A DNA stretch of 33,802 nt from Bacteroidota bacterium (GTDB lineage Bacteria > Bacteroidota > Bacteroidia > Chitinophagales > Chitinophagaceae): NCBI GenBank assembly GCA_018268135.1, contig JAFDXD010000033.1, positions 1-33,802 of the forward strand, in the 5' to 3' direction. The translations under genes and the position numbers were made by a program. Of this stretch, positions 8,412 to 16,194 are shown piece after piece; the stretch's first letter is position 1; the number at the start of each line of letters is the position of its first letter. The notes below the pieces were generated by a model, which saw only the letters and a list, made by a program, of their open reading frames with translations, was not told where the DNA came from and did not search any database.

Positions 8412-8654
8412 ATGAAATTTTTAGAATTAGCCTTTGAGCTGTTTATCATCTACATTGTATATAAGCTGGTGTTTGAGTTTATTATACCCATCTACAATAC
8501 TACCAAGGTAATGAAGAGTAAGATGACAGAAATGCACGAAAGAATGCAACAGCAGCAAAATGCCGGGGATAATTTTACATCTACAACTACCCCACCACCG
8601 CAGGTAAATAAATCTTTTAATGAAGATTATATTGACTACGAAGAGGTGAAATAA
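8412..8654 (+). CDS. Small single-span membrane protein, DUF4834-like
   Basis: This 80-residue protein has a hydrophobic N-terminal segment (about residues 3-28) that forms one membrane span. A short amphipathic basic stretch rich in Met and Gln (KMTEMHERMQQQQ) follows, then a polar, Pro-rich acidic tail. The layout resembles the small DUF4834 proteins of Bacteroidota, but no catalytic motif is visible and I assign no function. The -7 element four bases before its ATG suggests a leaderless transcript. Its last 19 bases overlap the 3' end of the convergent HAD phosphatase gene. Confidence 0.75.
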   Translation: MKFLELAFELFIIYIVYKLVFEFIIPIYNTTKVMKSKMTEMHERMQQQQNAGDNFTSTTTPPPQVNKSFNEDYIDYEEVK

Positions 8655-9259
8655 GGCAGGCTTTCAATTGTTTCTCCGGGAATTAATAAATGTACTCTAA
8701 TACCCAGCGCCGATGCGGCTTCTATATTATTGTACGAGTCATCTATAAACAAGGTATCGGAGGCATTGATACCGGCATCTTTTAATACAAACTCAAATAT
8801 TTCTTTATCGGGCTTACGCAAATGTATAAGGTGAGAGTAATATGCTTTTGTAAAAAAAACATCCGGTGAGCTTATGCCGGTTTCTTCCTGCAACCGTTTT
8901 GTAAATACATCGTAGTGGATGGCATTGGTATTGCTTAACAAATACAGCCGGTGATGCTGAGCAAGTTTTTTCAAATACTCCAGGCTGGGCAGCCGGTAAT
9001 CTAACAGCATTGCATTCCAGGCTTCTTCAATTTCTTCCTTTGATACTTTTGGATGTGCGCTTATTAGCTCCCGGTAAAATTCGTCGGGGCTTACAAGGCC
9101 CGTCTCTAATTTTTTGAATAAATCGTTTGCAGTGTATTGGGTAAACATGTTTTCAAAATTAGAAAAGCCAAGCTGCTGAAAGGCCGTATAGGTTCTGTTA
9201 AAATCCAGATTGAGGAGTACACCGCCAAAATCGAAAATAATATTTTGAGGATTTGCCAT
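8636..9259 (-). CDS. HAD-IA family phosphatase, YihX-like
   Basis: This 207-residue cytosolic hydrolase contains all four HAD motifs: the nucleophile in IIFDFGGVLL (D10), LLSNTN, the Lys of RKPDKEIFE, and the acidic FIDDSYNNIEAA. The usual second Asp of motif I (DxD) is Gly here, as in E. coli YihX, a sugar-phosphate phosphatase. The overall order of motifs and the region after motif I also resemble YihX. The substrate cannot be read from sequence. The gene is divergent from the CAT tRNA at 9331 and convergent with the small membrane protein gene, which it overlaps by 19 bases. Confidence 0.9.
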   Translation of the reverse strand: MANPQNIIFDFGGVLLNLDFNRTYTAFQQLGFSNFENMFTQYTANDLFKKLETGLVSPDEFYRELISAHPKVSKEEIEEAWNAMLLDYRLPSLEYLKKLAQHHRLYLLSNTNAIHYDVFTKRLQEETGISSPDVFFTKAYYSHLIHLRKPDKEIFEFVLKDAGINASDTLFIDDSYNNIEAASALGIRVHLLIPGETIESLPYFTSS

Positions 9260-9299
9260 ATTTTTTTTAAAAACGTTTTTACAAATATCTGAATTTACT

Positions 9300-9307
9300 T
9301 ACTTTTG
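9300..9307 (+). promoter_or_regulatory. -7 element of the CAT tRNA gene
   Basis: TACTTTTG matches TAnnTTTG and lies 23 bases before the mature tRNA 5' end. The predicted start point is near 9312. The short leader can form a hairpin that pairs with the first three bases of the tRNA. Confidence 0.55.
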
Positions 9308-9330
9308 CACCCTTGTTATTAAAAATAACA

Positions 9331-9404
9331 GGGCCTATAGCTCAGTTGGTTAGAGCATCTGACTCATAATCAGAGGGTCCCAGGTTCAAATCCTGGTGGG
9401 CCCA
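9331..9404 (+). tRNA. tRNA with CAT anticodon, probably tRNA-Ile2 (lysidine type)
   Basis: A complete cloverleaf is present. The acceptor stem pairs GGGCCTA with TGGGCCC and is followed by discriminator A. The anticodon stem TCTGA/TCAGA surrounds CTCATAA, giving anticodon CAT. The T arm contains GGTTCAAATCC, and CCA is not encoded. CAT tRNAs are initiator Met, elongator Met or Ile2. The body is not of initiator type, and the GGGCCTA acceptor resembles isoleucine tRNAs, so Ile2 (C34 modified to lysidine to read AUA) is favoured. Elongator Met remains possible. Confidence 0.93.
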
Positions 9405-9413
9405 CTTCAAACT

Positions 9414-9440
9414 CCTCACAATACATTGTGAGGTTTTTTT
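9414..9440 (+). terminator. Intrinsic terminator of the CAT tRNA
   Basis: CCTCACAAT (9414-9422) and ATTGTGAGG (9425-9433) form a perfect inverted repeat and are followed by seven T (9434-9440). It lies ten bases after the tRNA. Confidence 0.85.
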
Positions 9441-9486
9441 ATGAATGCACCCCTTGTAATAAGGCAAAGAGGCGTTGTTATTGCTA

Positions 9487-9516
9487 TTGTATTTTGAAAC
9501 TACAATTGTATTTTTG
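9487..9516 (+). promoter_or_regulatory. Promoter predicting a leaderless mRNA for the gene at 9521
   Basis: TTG (9487-9489), a 19-base spacer and TATTTTTG (9509-9516) match the Bacteroidota -33/-7 pattern. The ATG follows four bases after the -7 element, so transcription should start at or next to the start codon. It also rules out the open-frame extension upstream to 9428. Confidence 0.6.
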
Positions 9517-9520
9517 CAGT

Positions 9521-9763
9521 ATGAAAAAATTCATTTTCACCTTATTCATTATTGGCATATTGGTACTGATAGGCACAGGCGCTTTTGCACAATGCTCTCT
9601 GTGTACCAAAACGGCTATGCAATTGGGCGAAAAACCTGCATTGGGATTAAACAAAGGAATCCTTTACCTGATGATATCTCCCTTTGCCATTGTTGGCATT
9701 ATAGGCTACAAATGGTGGAGGAATAACAAACAAATAGAAGCATCCGAACAGGCTGATGCTTAA
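9521..9763 (+). CDS. Small membrane protein with an exported CxxC motif
   Basis: This 80-residue protein has a signal-like hydrophobic N-terminus ending in GAFAQ, then directly CSLCTKTA, a CxxC pair that should face the periplasm. A polar stretch, a second hydrophobic segment (about residues 45-62) and a short basic/acidic cytosolic tail follow. I know of similar small Bacteroidota proteins with a CxxC after the signal sequence but no established function; metal, heme or disulfide chemistry is possible. I chose the ATG at 9521 because the frame upstream lies before the promoter. Its stop codon overlaps the stop of the convergent meaB gene. Confidence 0.78.
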   Translation: MKKFIFTLFIIGILVLIGTGAFAQCSLCTKTAMQLGEKPALGLNKGILYLMISPFAIVGIIGYKWWRNNKQIEASEQADA

Positions 9764-10650
9764 TATTGTTGTATAAATTTGTACAGGTTAAAACGCTCTC
9801 CTTCTGCTTCTATATCTTGTTTTAACTGTTGCTTTGAAATGGCTTTCATCTTTTTTTGCTGAATTAAAAAATAAGCTTTCTCCGCCAGGAGCCAGTATTT
9901 TTTATCATTAGTATGTTGCCCTTGCAACAGGATTTCAATATTTGCCAACAAGGCTGCAACCCCTTCTTTTTTATTTGCGATGGTTTTTAATACCGGTATT
10001 TCGGCGGCATGATTGTTAAATGCAGGAGCCAGCATTTGTTTAAGATTTTTTATAAATACATCTGCCCCCGGCCTGTCGGCTTTGTTTACAATAAATATAT
10101 CGGCTATTTCCATCAAGCCTGCTTTCATGGTTTGTATTTCGTCTCCGGCTTCTGGCACTACGGTTACAATAGTAATGTCGGCCAGGCCTGCAATTTCTAT
10201 TTCGCTCTGTCCTACGCCTACAGTTTCTACAATGATATAATCAAAGGGTGCCGCTTTTAAAACATCCGTTATCTCTATAATTTTGGGATGCAGCCCACCA
10301 AGCGAGCCCCTGGTAGCTAATGAGCGAATATATACATTTGGATGATTGTACCAGGCGCTCATGCGGATACGGTCGCCCAATAATGCGCCTAAATTAAAAG
10401 GCGATGACGGGTCAACACATAGAATTGCAATTTTTTTTTGCTGTTGTATCATTTCATCAATCAAAGCATCTACAAGTGTGCTTTTGCCGGCTCCGGGCGG
10501 GCCCGTAATACCTATTACAGGCTGCTGATGAGAAGATAAATTTATTAGCAACTCTTCGTAACCTTTTGTTTCGTTCTCTACCAGCGATATGGCTCTTGCA
10601 ATAGATTTGATATCGCCTTTTTCAATTCCTTCATTAATTGATAGCCACAT
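9760..10650 (-). CDS. meaB: MeaB/ArgK-type G3E GTPase
   Basis: MeaB is a P-loop GTPase that protects methylmalonyl-CoA mutase and gates delivery of its B12 cofactor. The 296-residue protein shows the Walker A GPPGAGKST (residues 50-58), the conserved VDPSSPFNLGALLGDRIRM block, TRGSLGG, ETVGVGQSE and the specificity motif NKADRPGAD. Its length is shorter than the usual 320-340 residues, mainly at the ends. No mutase gene is in the window. It lies 17 bases after the GT2 gene and may be transcribed with it, although the two roles have no clear link. Its stop overlaps the convergent gene's stop. Confidence 0.93.
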   Translation of the reverse strand: MWLSINEGIEKGDIKSIARAISLVENETKGYEELLINLSSHQQPVIGITGPPGAGKSTLVDALIDEMIQQQKKIAILCVDPSSPFNLGALLGDRIRMSAWYNHPNVYIRSLATRGSLGGLHPKIIEITDVLKAAPFDYIIVETVGVGQSEIEIAGLADITIVTVVPEAGDEIQTMKAGLMEIADIFIVNKADRPGADVFIKNLKQMLAPAFNNHAAEIPVLKTIANKKEGVAALLANIEILLQGQHTNDKKYWLLAEKAYFLIQQKKMKAISKQQLKQDIEAEGERFNLYKFIQQY

Positions 10651-10667
10651 AATTTATTGAATAAAAA

Positions 10668-11471
10668 TCACAAATACTGGTTAAGCCCTTTATCAGTCCA
10701 ATAGCGTTTACGCTCTATAGTTTCCTGCATCATTTCAATATTTCTTTGCAGCATTTCTTTAGATGCTTCCGGATGGTAAAGATGGTATGTAATGCCTGCA
10801 AATTTTAAGAATTGTTTTTTAACTCCTGCATTTATCAGCCTGATACATAATTCCGTATCTTCTTTACCCCATCCATTTATTTCTTCATTATAGCCATTTA
10901 TTTTTACAAGGTCGGCTTTCCAAAAAGCCATATTGCAACCTTTGATGTAATACAAATAACGTCCTTTGTTTTTATACTTTGTAGTTAATGCATTTCTTAA
11001 TAAAGGGATCCGTAATCCATTAAAAAAATTGGTGCCGTTTTTCGAATATTTTTTTACATCAATGCTATTATTTTTCAGCAGTATTTCTGTTGATTGTGGC
11101 GAAAGCAACACCCTGCTACCGGTTGTAAAAAATCCGTCAGCCGCTATTGCAAGATGGTCTTTAATAAAATGCCGGTGCAAAATCAAATCACCATCTGCCT
11201 GTATGATATAATTGCCCCGGGCTTTTGCAATGCCTTTGTTTCTTATTTGGGCAAGTTTAAATCCTTCGTCAGGCTGCCATACATGAATTAAGGGAACCGT
11301 AAATTTTTTTTGATACTCTTCTATCAATTCTTTTGTTTCTCCGGTAGAGCCATCATCACATACCACTACTTCTAATGGAAGTACACTTTGCCTTAAAATA
11401 CTTTGCAAACAAAGCTCTATTGCATCGGGCCTGTTATAAGTTGTTATTAATAAAGATGCAGTAACCATCAT
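10668..11471 (-). CDS. Family 2 glycosyltransferase
   Basis: This is a 267-residue GT-A enzyme expected to transfer a sugar from a nucleotide-sugar to a surface glycan at the inner face of the cytoplasmic membrane. The N-terminal half has the GT2 signature ASLLITTYNRP, the nucleotide-binding DDGS (39-42) and the metal-binding D-G-D (93-95). The C-terminal part has KGCNMAFWK and the GWGKEDTELCIR block, typical of enzymes with a galactosyltransferase-type C-terminal domain. No membrane span is seen. It follows the GT4 gene by 57 bases on the same strand. Two adjacent ATGs are possible starts. Donor and acceptor are unknown. Confidence 0.92.
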   Translation of the reverse strand: MMVTASLLITTYNRPDAIELCLQSILRQSVLPLEVVVCDDGSTGETKELIEEYQKKFTVPLIHVWQPDEGFKLAQIRNKGIAKARGNYIIQADGDLILHRHFIKDHLAIAADGFFTTGSRVLLSPQSTEILLKNNSIDVKKYSKNGTNFFNGLRIPLLRNALTTKYKNKGRYLYYIKGCNMAFWKADLVKINGYNEEINGWGKEDTELCIRLINAGVKKQFLKFAGITYHLYHPEASKEMLQRNIEMMQETIERKRYWTDKGLNQYL

Positions 11472-11528
11472 AGTATTAAAGGTAAACAGAATTAGAAACT
11501 TTAAGATAAGTTGAAAATGTTGAGCAAT

Positions 11529-12692
11529 TTATTTATTTAGCAGCAATTGCTTCCATTGCAAAATTATTTTTTCATCAGTAAAATCTTCCAGTTTCTTACA
11601 AGCATTTTGGCCCATCTCTTTCCTCAGGTTTTCATCGGCCAATAGTTTTGATAATGTGTGGGCAAACTTTTGGGCATCTTGCACAGGCGACAAAAAACCG
11701 GTGATGCCATCTTCTACAATATCTGTAACCCCGCCATCAGCCCGGGTTACAAGCAATGCGTTATGATAAGCCGCAGACTCCAGCAAACCCATGCCCAACC
11801 CTTCGCAGTCGGATGTAAGAATAGATACGGATGACTTTTCGAGAAAAGGCTTTACATCAGAAACCATCCCCTCAAAAAAAACATGATGTAATTTATTTTG
11901 CGTACAATATTCTTCCATTTTTTTTCTTAAAGTACCGTCTCCTAAAATATACAAACTCCATTGGGGAAAATCTTTTTCAATAAGTTGCCAGGCTTTTACT
12001 GTCATCATTGAATTTTTATGTTTACGAGTAAGCCTGGATACATAAACAATCATTTTCTCTTTTTTGAAATCGGCCTCTGGCATTGGCTTAAAACTAATTG
12101 GATTAGGGATGCTTACTATACGGTTTTTTAAACTGCCACGTAATGAAAACAAATTTATAAGTTCATGTTGCACTCCTTTGCTTACACACACAAACCCTCC
12201 CTCGGCCTTTGATATTACTTTTTTTAATTTGCGTTTTTTGAAAGGATACACACAGTAGCTCCATGCTATTTTAATAATATTAACAGGGTTGCTAATGATA
12301 TCATGCAGGTAAATATATTTTTTTAAATATGCATAGGGCGATCCGTGATAATGCAGTATAGCCCTGCATCCTGCCTTGCTGGCAGCACTCAATACTTTTA
12401 AAGTGGTAGTCATATTATCGCCCTGAAAAATAAGCGTACCAATATTGTTTTGTACCAGTACGCTGTACAAACTTGTTTCTACATCAAAATCTTGTTCTTT
12501 ATCAAGTACAGTAATTTTTAAGTGAGGGGGAAAAGCTATTTCTGAAACATTATTTTTACTATGCAATGATATGAGATGGTTAAAAGAAATGGAGTTTTGA
12601 TAAAATAATTTAGACAAATTAGAAGTTACCCTCTCTACGCCTCCGGTTACGGAGTAATCAATAATAAAAAATGCACATTCTTTTTCTTCCAT
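11529..12692 (-). CDS. Family 4 glycosyltransferase
   Basis: This 387-residue protein has the GT-B fold. The N-terminal half carries the typical TGGVERV loop after the first beta strand. The C-terminal donor-binding half has VYVSRLTRKHKN, ILGDGTLRKKMEEY and the conserved EGLGMGLLESAAYHNALLVT motif with the E-x7-E pattern, followed by GGVTDIVEDGITG. This fits retaining transferases of glycan or LPS core synthesis. I use the ATG at 12692 instead of the in-frame TTG at 12701. It probably heads a GT4-GT2-meaB transcription unit. Substrates cannot be told. Confidence 0.92.
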   Translation of the reverse strand: MEEKECAFFIIDYSVTGGVERVTSNLSKLFYQNSISFNHLISLHSKNNVSEIAFPPHLKITVLDKEQDFDVETSLYSVLVQNNIGTLIFQGDNMTTTLKVLSAASKAGCRAILHYHGSPYAYLKKYIYLHDIISNPVNIIKIAWSYCVYPFKKRKLKKVISKAEGGFVCVSKGVQHELINLFSLRGSLKNRIVSIPNPISFKPMPEADFKKEKMIVYVSRLTRKHKNSMMTVKAWQLIEKDFPQWSLYILGDGTLRKKMEEYCTQNKLHHVFFEGMVSDVKPFLEKSSVSILTSDCEGLGMGLLESAAYHNALLVTRADGGVTDIVEDGITGFLSPVQDAQKFAHTLSKLLADENLRKEMGQNACKKLEDFTDEKIILQWKQLLLNK

Positions 12693-12805
12693 CACTTGCA
12701 ATATAGTTTATACAAAACTAAATAATATTTAAGCACCAACAGGTTTCATACAATCTGTATTAGTTAAATATGCCCTTGTAGATTATTACCCTTTATAAAC
12801 ATTAG

Positions 12806-12813
12806 TATCTTTG
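12806..12813 (+). promoter_or_regulatory. -7 element predicting a leaderless mRNA for the gene at 12818
   Basis: TATCTTTG matches TAnnTTTG and is followed by four bases (CGTC) and the ATG at 12818. No TTG lies at the normal -33 distance; the nearest (12776-12778) is 27 bases away. Confidence 0.5.
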
Positions 12814-12817
12814 CGTC

Positions 12818-13453
12818 ATGACCAATTTTATTCCCATCTTTCCGTTAGAAATAGTGGTGTACCCGGGGGAGCAGTTGAACCTTCATATTTTTGAACCAAG
12901 GTATAAGCAACTGATAGAAGATTGTGTAGCTGCAAAAAAATTTTTTGGCATACCCACCGTGTTAGATAATACATTAAAAGAAATGGGTACACTAATGCAA
13001 ATTAAAGAAGTTTCAAAGCGCTATGATGATGGTAAAATGGATATTAAAACCGAGGGTATCCAGCCTTTTAAAATATTGGAAACAATAAAAGAGTTGCCAG
13101 AAAAATTTTATGGTGGCGCTATTGTTACCTATCCCAATCTATCTGCAAAAGGCAGCGCCCCCTTAATGAAAAAAGTATTGGCAGGCATAAGAAAACTGCA
13201 CCAAAGCCTGCATGTATCAAAAGATTTTAATAAGCCCGACAATGAGTTGCTTAGCTACGATGTAGCACACCATGCCGGTATGAGCCTGCATGACGAATAT
13301 TATTTGCTTGAGCTGAATGAAGAACTACACCGGCAGGAATTTATTAACAGGCATTTAAAAAAAGTAATCCCCATCATTGAAGAAATGGATGTATTAAAAG
13401 GAAAAATAAAAATGAACGGACATTTTAAAAACTTAGAGGGATATAAATTTTAA
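12818..13453 (+). CDS. Stand-alone Lon substrate-binding (LON N-terminal) domain protein
   Basis: The 211-residue protein consists only of the domain found at the N-terminus of Lon protease. Conserved features are the start IPIFPLEIVVYPGE, then LHIFEPRYKQLIEDC and the FGIPTV and GTLMQI strands, followed by a helical half. There is no AAA+ or protease domain, so it cannot degrade protein by itself; it may bind substrates or act as an adaptor. Such stand-alone proteins are widespread, with no settled function. It begins a plus-strand gene run and is six bases from coaX, so they are probably cotranscribed. The promoter suggests a leaderless mRNA. Confidence 0.9.
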   Translation: MTNFIPIFPLEIVVYPGEQLNLHIFEPRYKQLIEDCVAAKKFFGIPTVLDNTLKEMGTLMQIKEVSKRYDDGKMDIKTEGIQPFKILETIKELPEKFYGGAIVTYPNLSAKGSAPLMKKVLAGIRKLHQSLHVSKDFNKPDNELLSYDVAHHAGMSLHDEYYLLELNEELHRQEFINRHLKKVIPIIEEMDVLKGKIKMNGHFKNLEGYKF

Positions 13454-13459
13454 TTTTTT

Positions 13460-14191
13460 ATGGTAACACTTTGTTTTGATTTTGGAAACACCCGGCTAAA
13501 AGTGGCCGTATTTAATAATGACCAGTTTGTAGAGGAGCTTTATTTACAAAATGATTCTGTAGAAACCATACATGAGTTGCTTATAAAATACCAGCCTCAA
13601 AAAACAATTTTATCTTCTGTTATCAACCACAATGCAGCCATAGAAAAGTTATTGGATGAGTATAGTATTTTTCATAAACTATCTGCAGATACTGCACTCA
13701 ATTTTACCACGCCTGTAGGCAAACCTCAAACCATTGGCGCAGACAGGCTGGCATTGATGGCCGCTGCTGTACATTTTTTCCCCCGCAAAAACAATCTAGT
13801 AGTAGGGTTGGGCAGTTGCATTACTTATAATTTTATCAATCAATACCACCAGTTTTTGGGTGGCGGCATATCGCCGGGTATGGATATGCGCTTTAAAAGC
13901 ATGCACGATCATACGGCATTGCTGCCATTAGTATCTGCCGACTGGAATTTGCCCCTGGTAGGATATGATACCAAGACAAACTTGCAAAGTGGAGTAATAT
14001 TTGGCATGGCCAGCGAAATAGATGGTATGATAGAGAAATATGCTAATAAGTATGATAACTTTAACGTGGTTTTAACCGGGGGTAATTCGGGCTATTTTGC
14101 AGGTCAACTTAAAAACAAGATATTTGCCGACTATAATTTTTTATTTAAAGGACTGTATGCACTCAGCGAACTCAATAACTGTAAGGCTTAA
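13460..14191 (+). CDS. coaX: Type III pantothenate kinase
   Basis: CoaX phosphorylates pantothenate, the first step of coenzyme A synthesis in the cytosol. The 243-residue length is typical. The ASKHA-fold signatures are present: phosphate-1 DFGNTRLK (D7), TIGADRLAL (GADR at 93-96), the GSCIT loop (118-122) replacing the usual GTAxT, GGGISPG (134-140), and LTGGNSGYF near the C-terminus. It lies six bases after the Lon-like gene. Its last 35 bases overlap the next gene in another frame, so the downstream outer-membrane gene is probably translationally coupled. Confidence 0.94.
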   Translation: MVTLCFDFGNTRLKVAVFNNDQFVEELYLQNDSVETIHELLIKYQPQKTILSSVINHNAAIEKLLDEYSIFHKLSADTALNFTTPVGKPQTIGADRLALMAAAVHFFPRKNNLVVGLGSCITYNFINQYHQFLGGGISPGMDMRFKSMHDHTALLPLVSADWNLPLVGYDTKTNLQSGVIFGMASEIDGMIEKYANKYDNFNVVLTGGNSGYFAGQLKNKIFADYNFLFKGLYALSELNNCKA

Positions 14192-15515
14192 GAGAATTTC
14201 AATATTTATTTTTGCCCTATTTACCATTGGCTCATTACAAGCCCAGGATAATTCACCCTTTTCACGCTATGGCTTAGGGGATTTAACGCCCAATATAAAT
14301 GCCACCAGCCGCTCCATGGGCGGTATTACTGCCGGGTATTCAGATTATCAAAGTATTAATATGAATAATCCTGCATCGCTGGCAAACTTATCCAGTACCG
14401 TATTTGACCTTGGTGGAGAAATTAGCCGCCGCACTTTAAAAAGCAATACCACACCGGCTAAATTTACATCTACCAACACCTTTTTTTCGTACATGCAAAT
14501 TGGCTTTCCCATCAGCTCAAAAAAAATGCTGCAAAAAGGAATTAACTGGGGCGCCAGCTTTGGACTCAGGCCTTTTACCCAAATAAATTATAAAATAGAA
14601 ACCAACGAGCGCCTGCCGGGAGTAGATAGTTTAAATACCCTATATGAAGGAACCGGGGGCCTCAACCAGGCTAATGTGAGCACCGGTATCAGGTATAAAA
14701 ACTTTAGCATTGGGGTAAGTGGGGGCTATACTTTTGGCAATAAAGATTATAGTACCAAACTCAGTTTTATAAATGATACTATTTTGTATCAAAAATCTAA
14801 CTCAGCCGCACATACCCAGATTACTGGCTTTTTTACCAATATTGGCGCACAATACGACATTAAATTAGATAGTGGAAAAAGAGGAGTTATCAGGCTTGGG
14901 GCTTTTGCCAATTTGCAACAAAAACTTAATGCCAACCAGGATAATATTAATGAAACAGTTCAGTACGATGACAATGGAGCACTATTCAATATTGATACTG
15001 TTTCCTACAATTCTAACTATAAAGGCAAAGTAATTGTACCGGCTACTTATGGTTTTGGGTTTACCTATTTTAATCCGCACTTACTACTGGGAGCCGATTT
15101 TGTGTGGTCAAAATGGAGTGATTATACATTTTATGGCGCTAAAGACCCCAATGTGCAAGATGCCTATAGTATAAAAGTGGGTGGCCAATATTTTCCTGCT
15201 AAAAACAATACACCGCCACATAAATACTGGAGTTTTGTAAAATACAGGGCAGGCGCTTATTTTGGCACTGATTACATTAATCTTGGAAAAAGCAGAAATG
15301 CTTATGGCGTTACCTTAGGAGCAGGGTTTCCACTAACAGCACTGCAACGCAATAGCTACGCCTATTACCGGGATGGTATTGTAACTTTGAATGCCGGTAT
15401 AGACATTGGAAGCCGTGGTGATAAAAATACTCAAAGCATACGTGAAAATGTAGCCAGGTTTACACTGGGCGTATCAATGAATGCCAGTTGGTTTCAAAGA
15501 CGCAAATACGATTAA
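14157..15515 (+). CDS. Outer-membrane beta-barrel protein, FadL-like
   Basis: The protein of about 452 residues has an export signal ending near SLQAQ, then NSPFSRYGLGD and the RSMGG...NNPASLANL region that marks FadL/PorV-like barrels of Bacteroidota. Alternating hydrophobic strands fill the rest. I chose the ATG at 14157, inside the end of coaX, since it leads straight into the signal sequence. A start at 14097 would add an unlikely extension. LptC follows after 41 bases, so this may be one envelope-biogenesis unit. Its ligand or role is unknown; a link to LPS export is only inferred from position. Confidence 0.8.
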   Translation: MHSANSITVRLKRISIFIFALFTIGSLQAQDNSPFSRYGLGDLTPNINATSRSMGGITAGYSDYQSINMNNPASLANLSSTVFDLGGEISRRTLKSNTTPAKFTSTNTFFSYMQIGFPISSKKMLQKGINWGASFGLRPFTQINYKIETNERLPGVDSLNTLYEGTGGLNQANVSTGIRYKNFSIGVSGGYTFGNKDYSTKLSFINDTILYQKSNSAAHTQITGFFTNIGAQYDIKLDSGKRGVIRLGAFANLQQKLNANQDNINETVQYDDNGALFNIDTVSYNSNYKGKVIVPATYGFGFTYFNPHLLLGADFVWSKWSDYTFYGAKDPNVQDAYSIKVGGQYFPAKNNTPPHKYWSFVKYRAGAYFGTDYINLGKSRNAYGVTLGAGFPLTALQRNSYAYYRDGIVTLNAGIDIGSRGDKNTQSIRENVARFTLGVSMNASWFQRRKYD

Positions 15516-15556
15516 TATATTTACAGGCCTTAGAATTTTATATCGTAATTAAACCC

Positions 15557-16132
15557 ATGATAAAAAAAGATTTCTATAAATATTTAACAGCAGCCTTTCT
15601 ATTGGGCTGCTTTTTTTTATCATCCTGCGAAAATGATGAAAAGGAAGTAAAAAAATTATCATCAAAAGTATTAGGAATAGAAGAAGCCAAATATGTAAAA
15701 ATTAATTATAGTGTTGGAGGCAAAGTAAAAGCAATCCTTACATCATCCTTAATGCTTAGGGTGCAGGATACGGTACCTTATGTAGAATTTCCAAAAGACA
15801 TTCATGTAGATTTTTATAATGACTCTCAAAAAGTAGAAAGTATATTAACAGCCCGCTATGGAAGGTACAAAGAAAGCCAGGGTATTGTATTGCTGCGTGA
15901 TAGTGTTAAGGTCATTAATATTGATAAAGGCGATACCCTCTATTGTATGGAATTAAACTGGGACAGAAGCCGCCCCGGTCGTGAATTCTACACAGATAAG
16001 CCGGTGCGTATCCGTACCAAAACAGAAACTTTAAACGGTATTGGCATGGAAGCCAAACAGAATTTTAAAGATTTTGTAATTCTAAAACCGGTAGGGCCTA
16101 TAAAGGTGCCGGCTTCGCAATTTCCGCAATAA
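15557..16132 (+). CDS. lptC: LPS export protein LptC, lipoprotein form
   Basis: LptC bridges the inner-membrane LptB2FG extractor to the periplasmic LPS conduit. The 191-residue protein starts with a lipoprotein signal and the lipobox LSSC (C24), unlike E. coli LptC, which keeps a membrane helix. The beta-jellyroll part shows the family pattern: FPKDIHVDFYND, ESILTARYGRY, LLRDSVKVIN, EFYTDKPVRIRT and LNGIGMEAKQNF. The open frame extends upstream to 15488, but the ATG at 15557 gives the signal peptide. It lies 41 bases after the outer-membrane protein gene. Confidence 0.88.
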   Translation: MIKKDFYKYLTAAFLLGCFFLSSCENDEKEVKKLSSKVLGIEEAKYVKINYSVGGKVKAILTSSLMLRVQDTVPYVEFPKDIHVDFYNDSQKVESILTARYGRYKESQGIVLLRDSVKVINIDKGDTLYCMELNWDRSRPGREFYTDKPVRIRTKTETLNGIGMEAKQNFKDFVILKPVGPIKVPASQFPQ

Positions 16133-16194
16133 AATTTATAGTTGAAATAAGCTATACTTTTTTGTTTCCTCCGTACCTTCATACAAAAAAAATC

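Noticed and set aside
82-9404. Genomic island bounded by the two tRNAs
   Set aside because: The region between them holds core housekeeping genes, with no integrase, direct repeat or mobile gene.
14097-14156. Upstream start for the outer-membrane barrel gene
   Set aside because: It would extend further into coaX and put 20 residues ahead of the natural signal peptide. The ATG at 14157 fits better.
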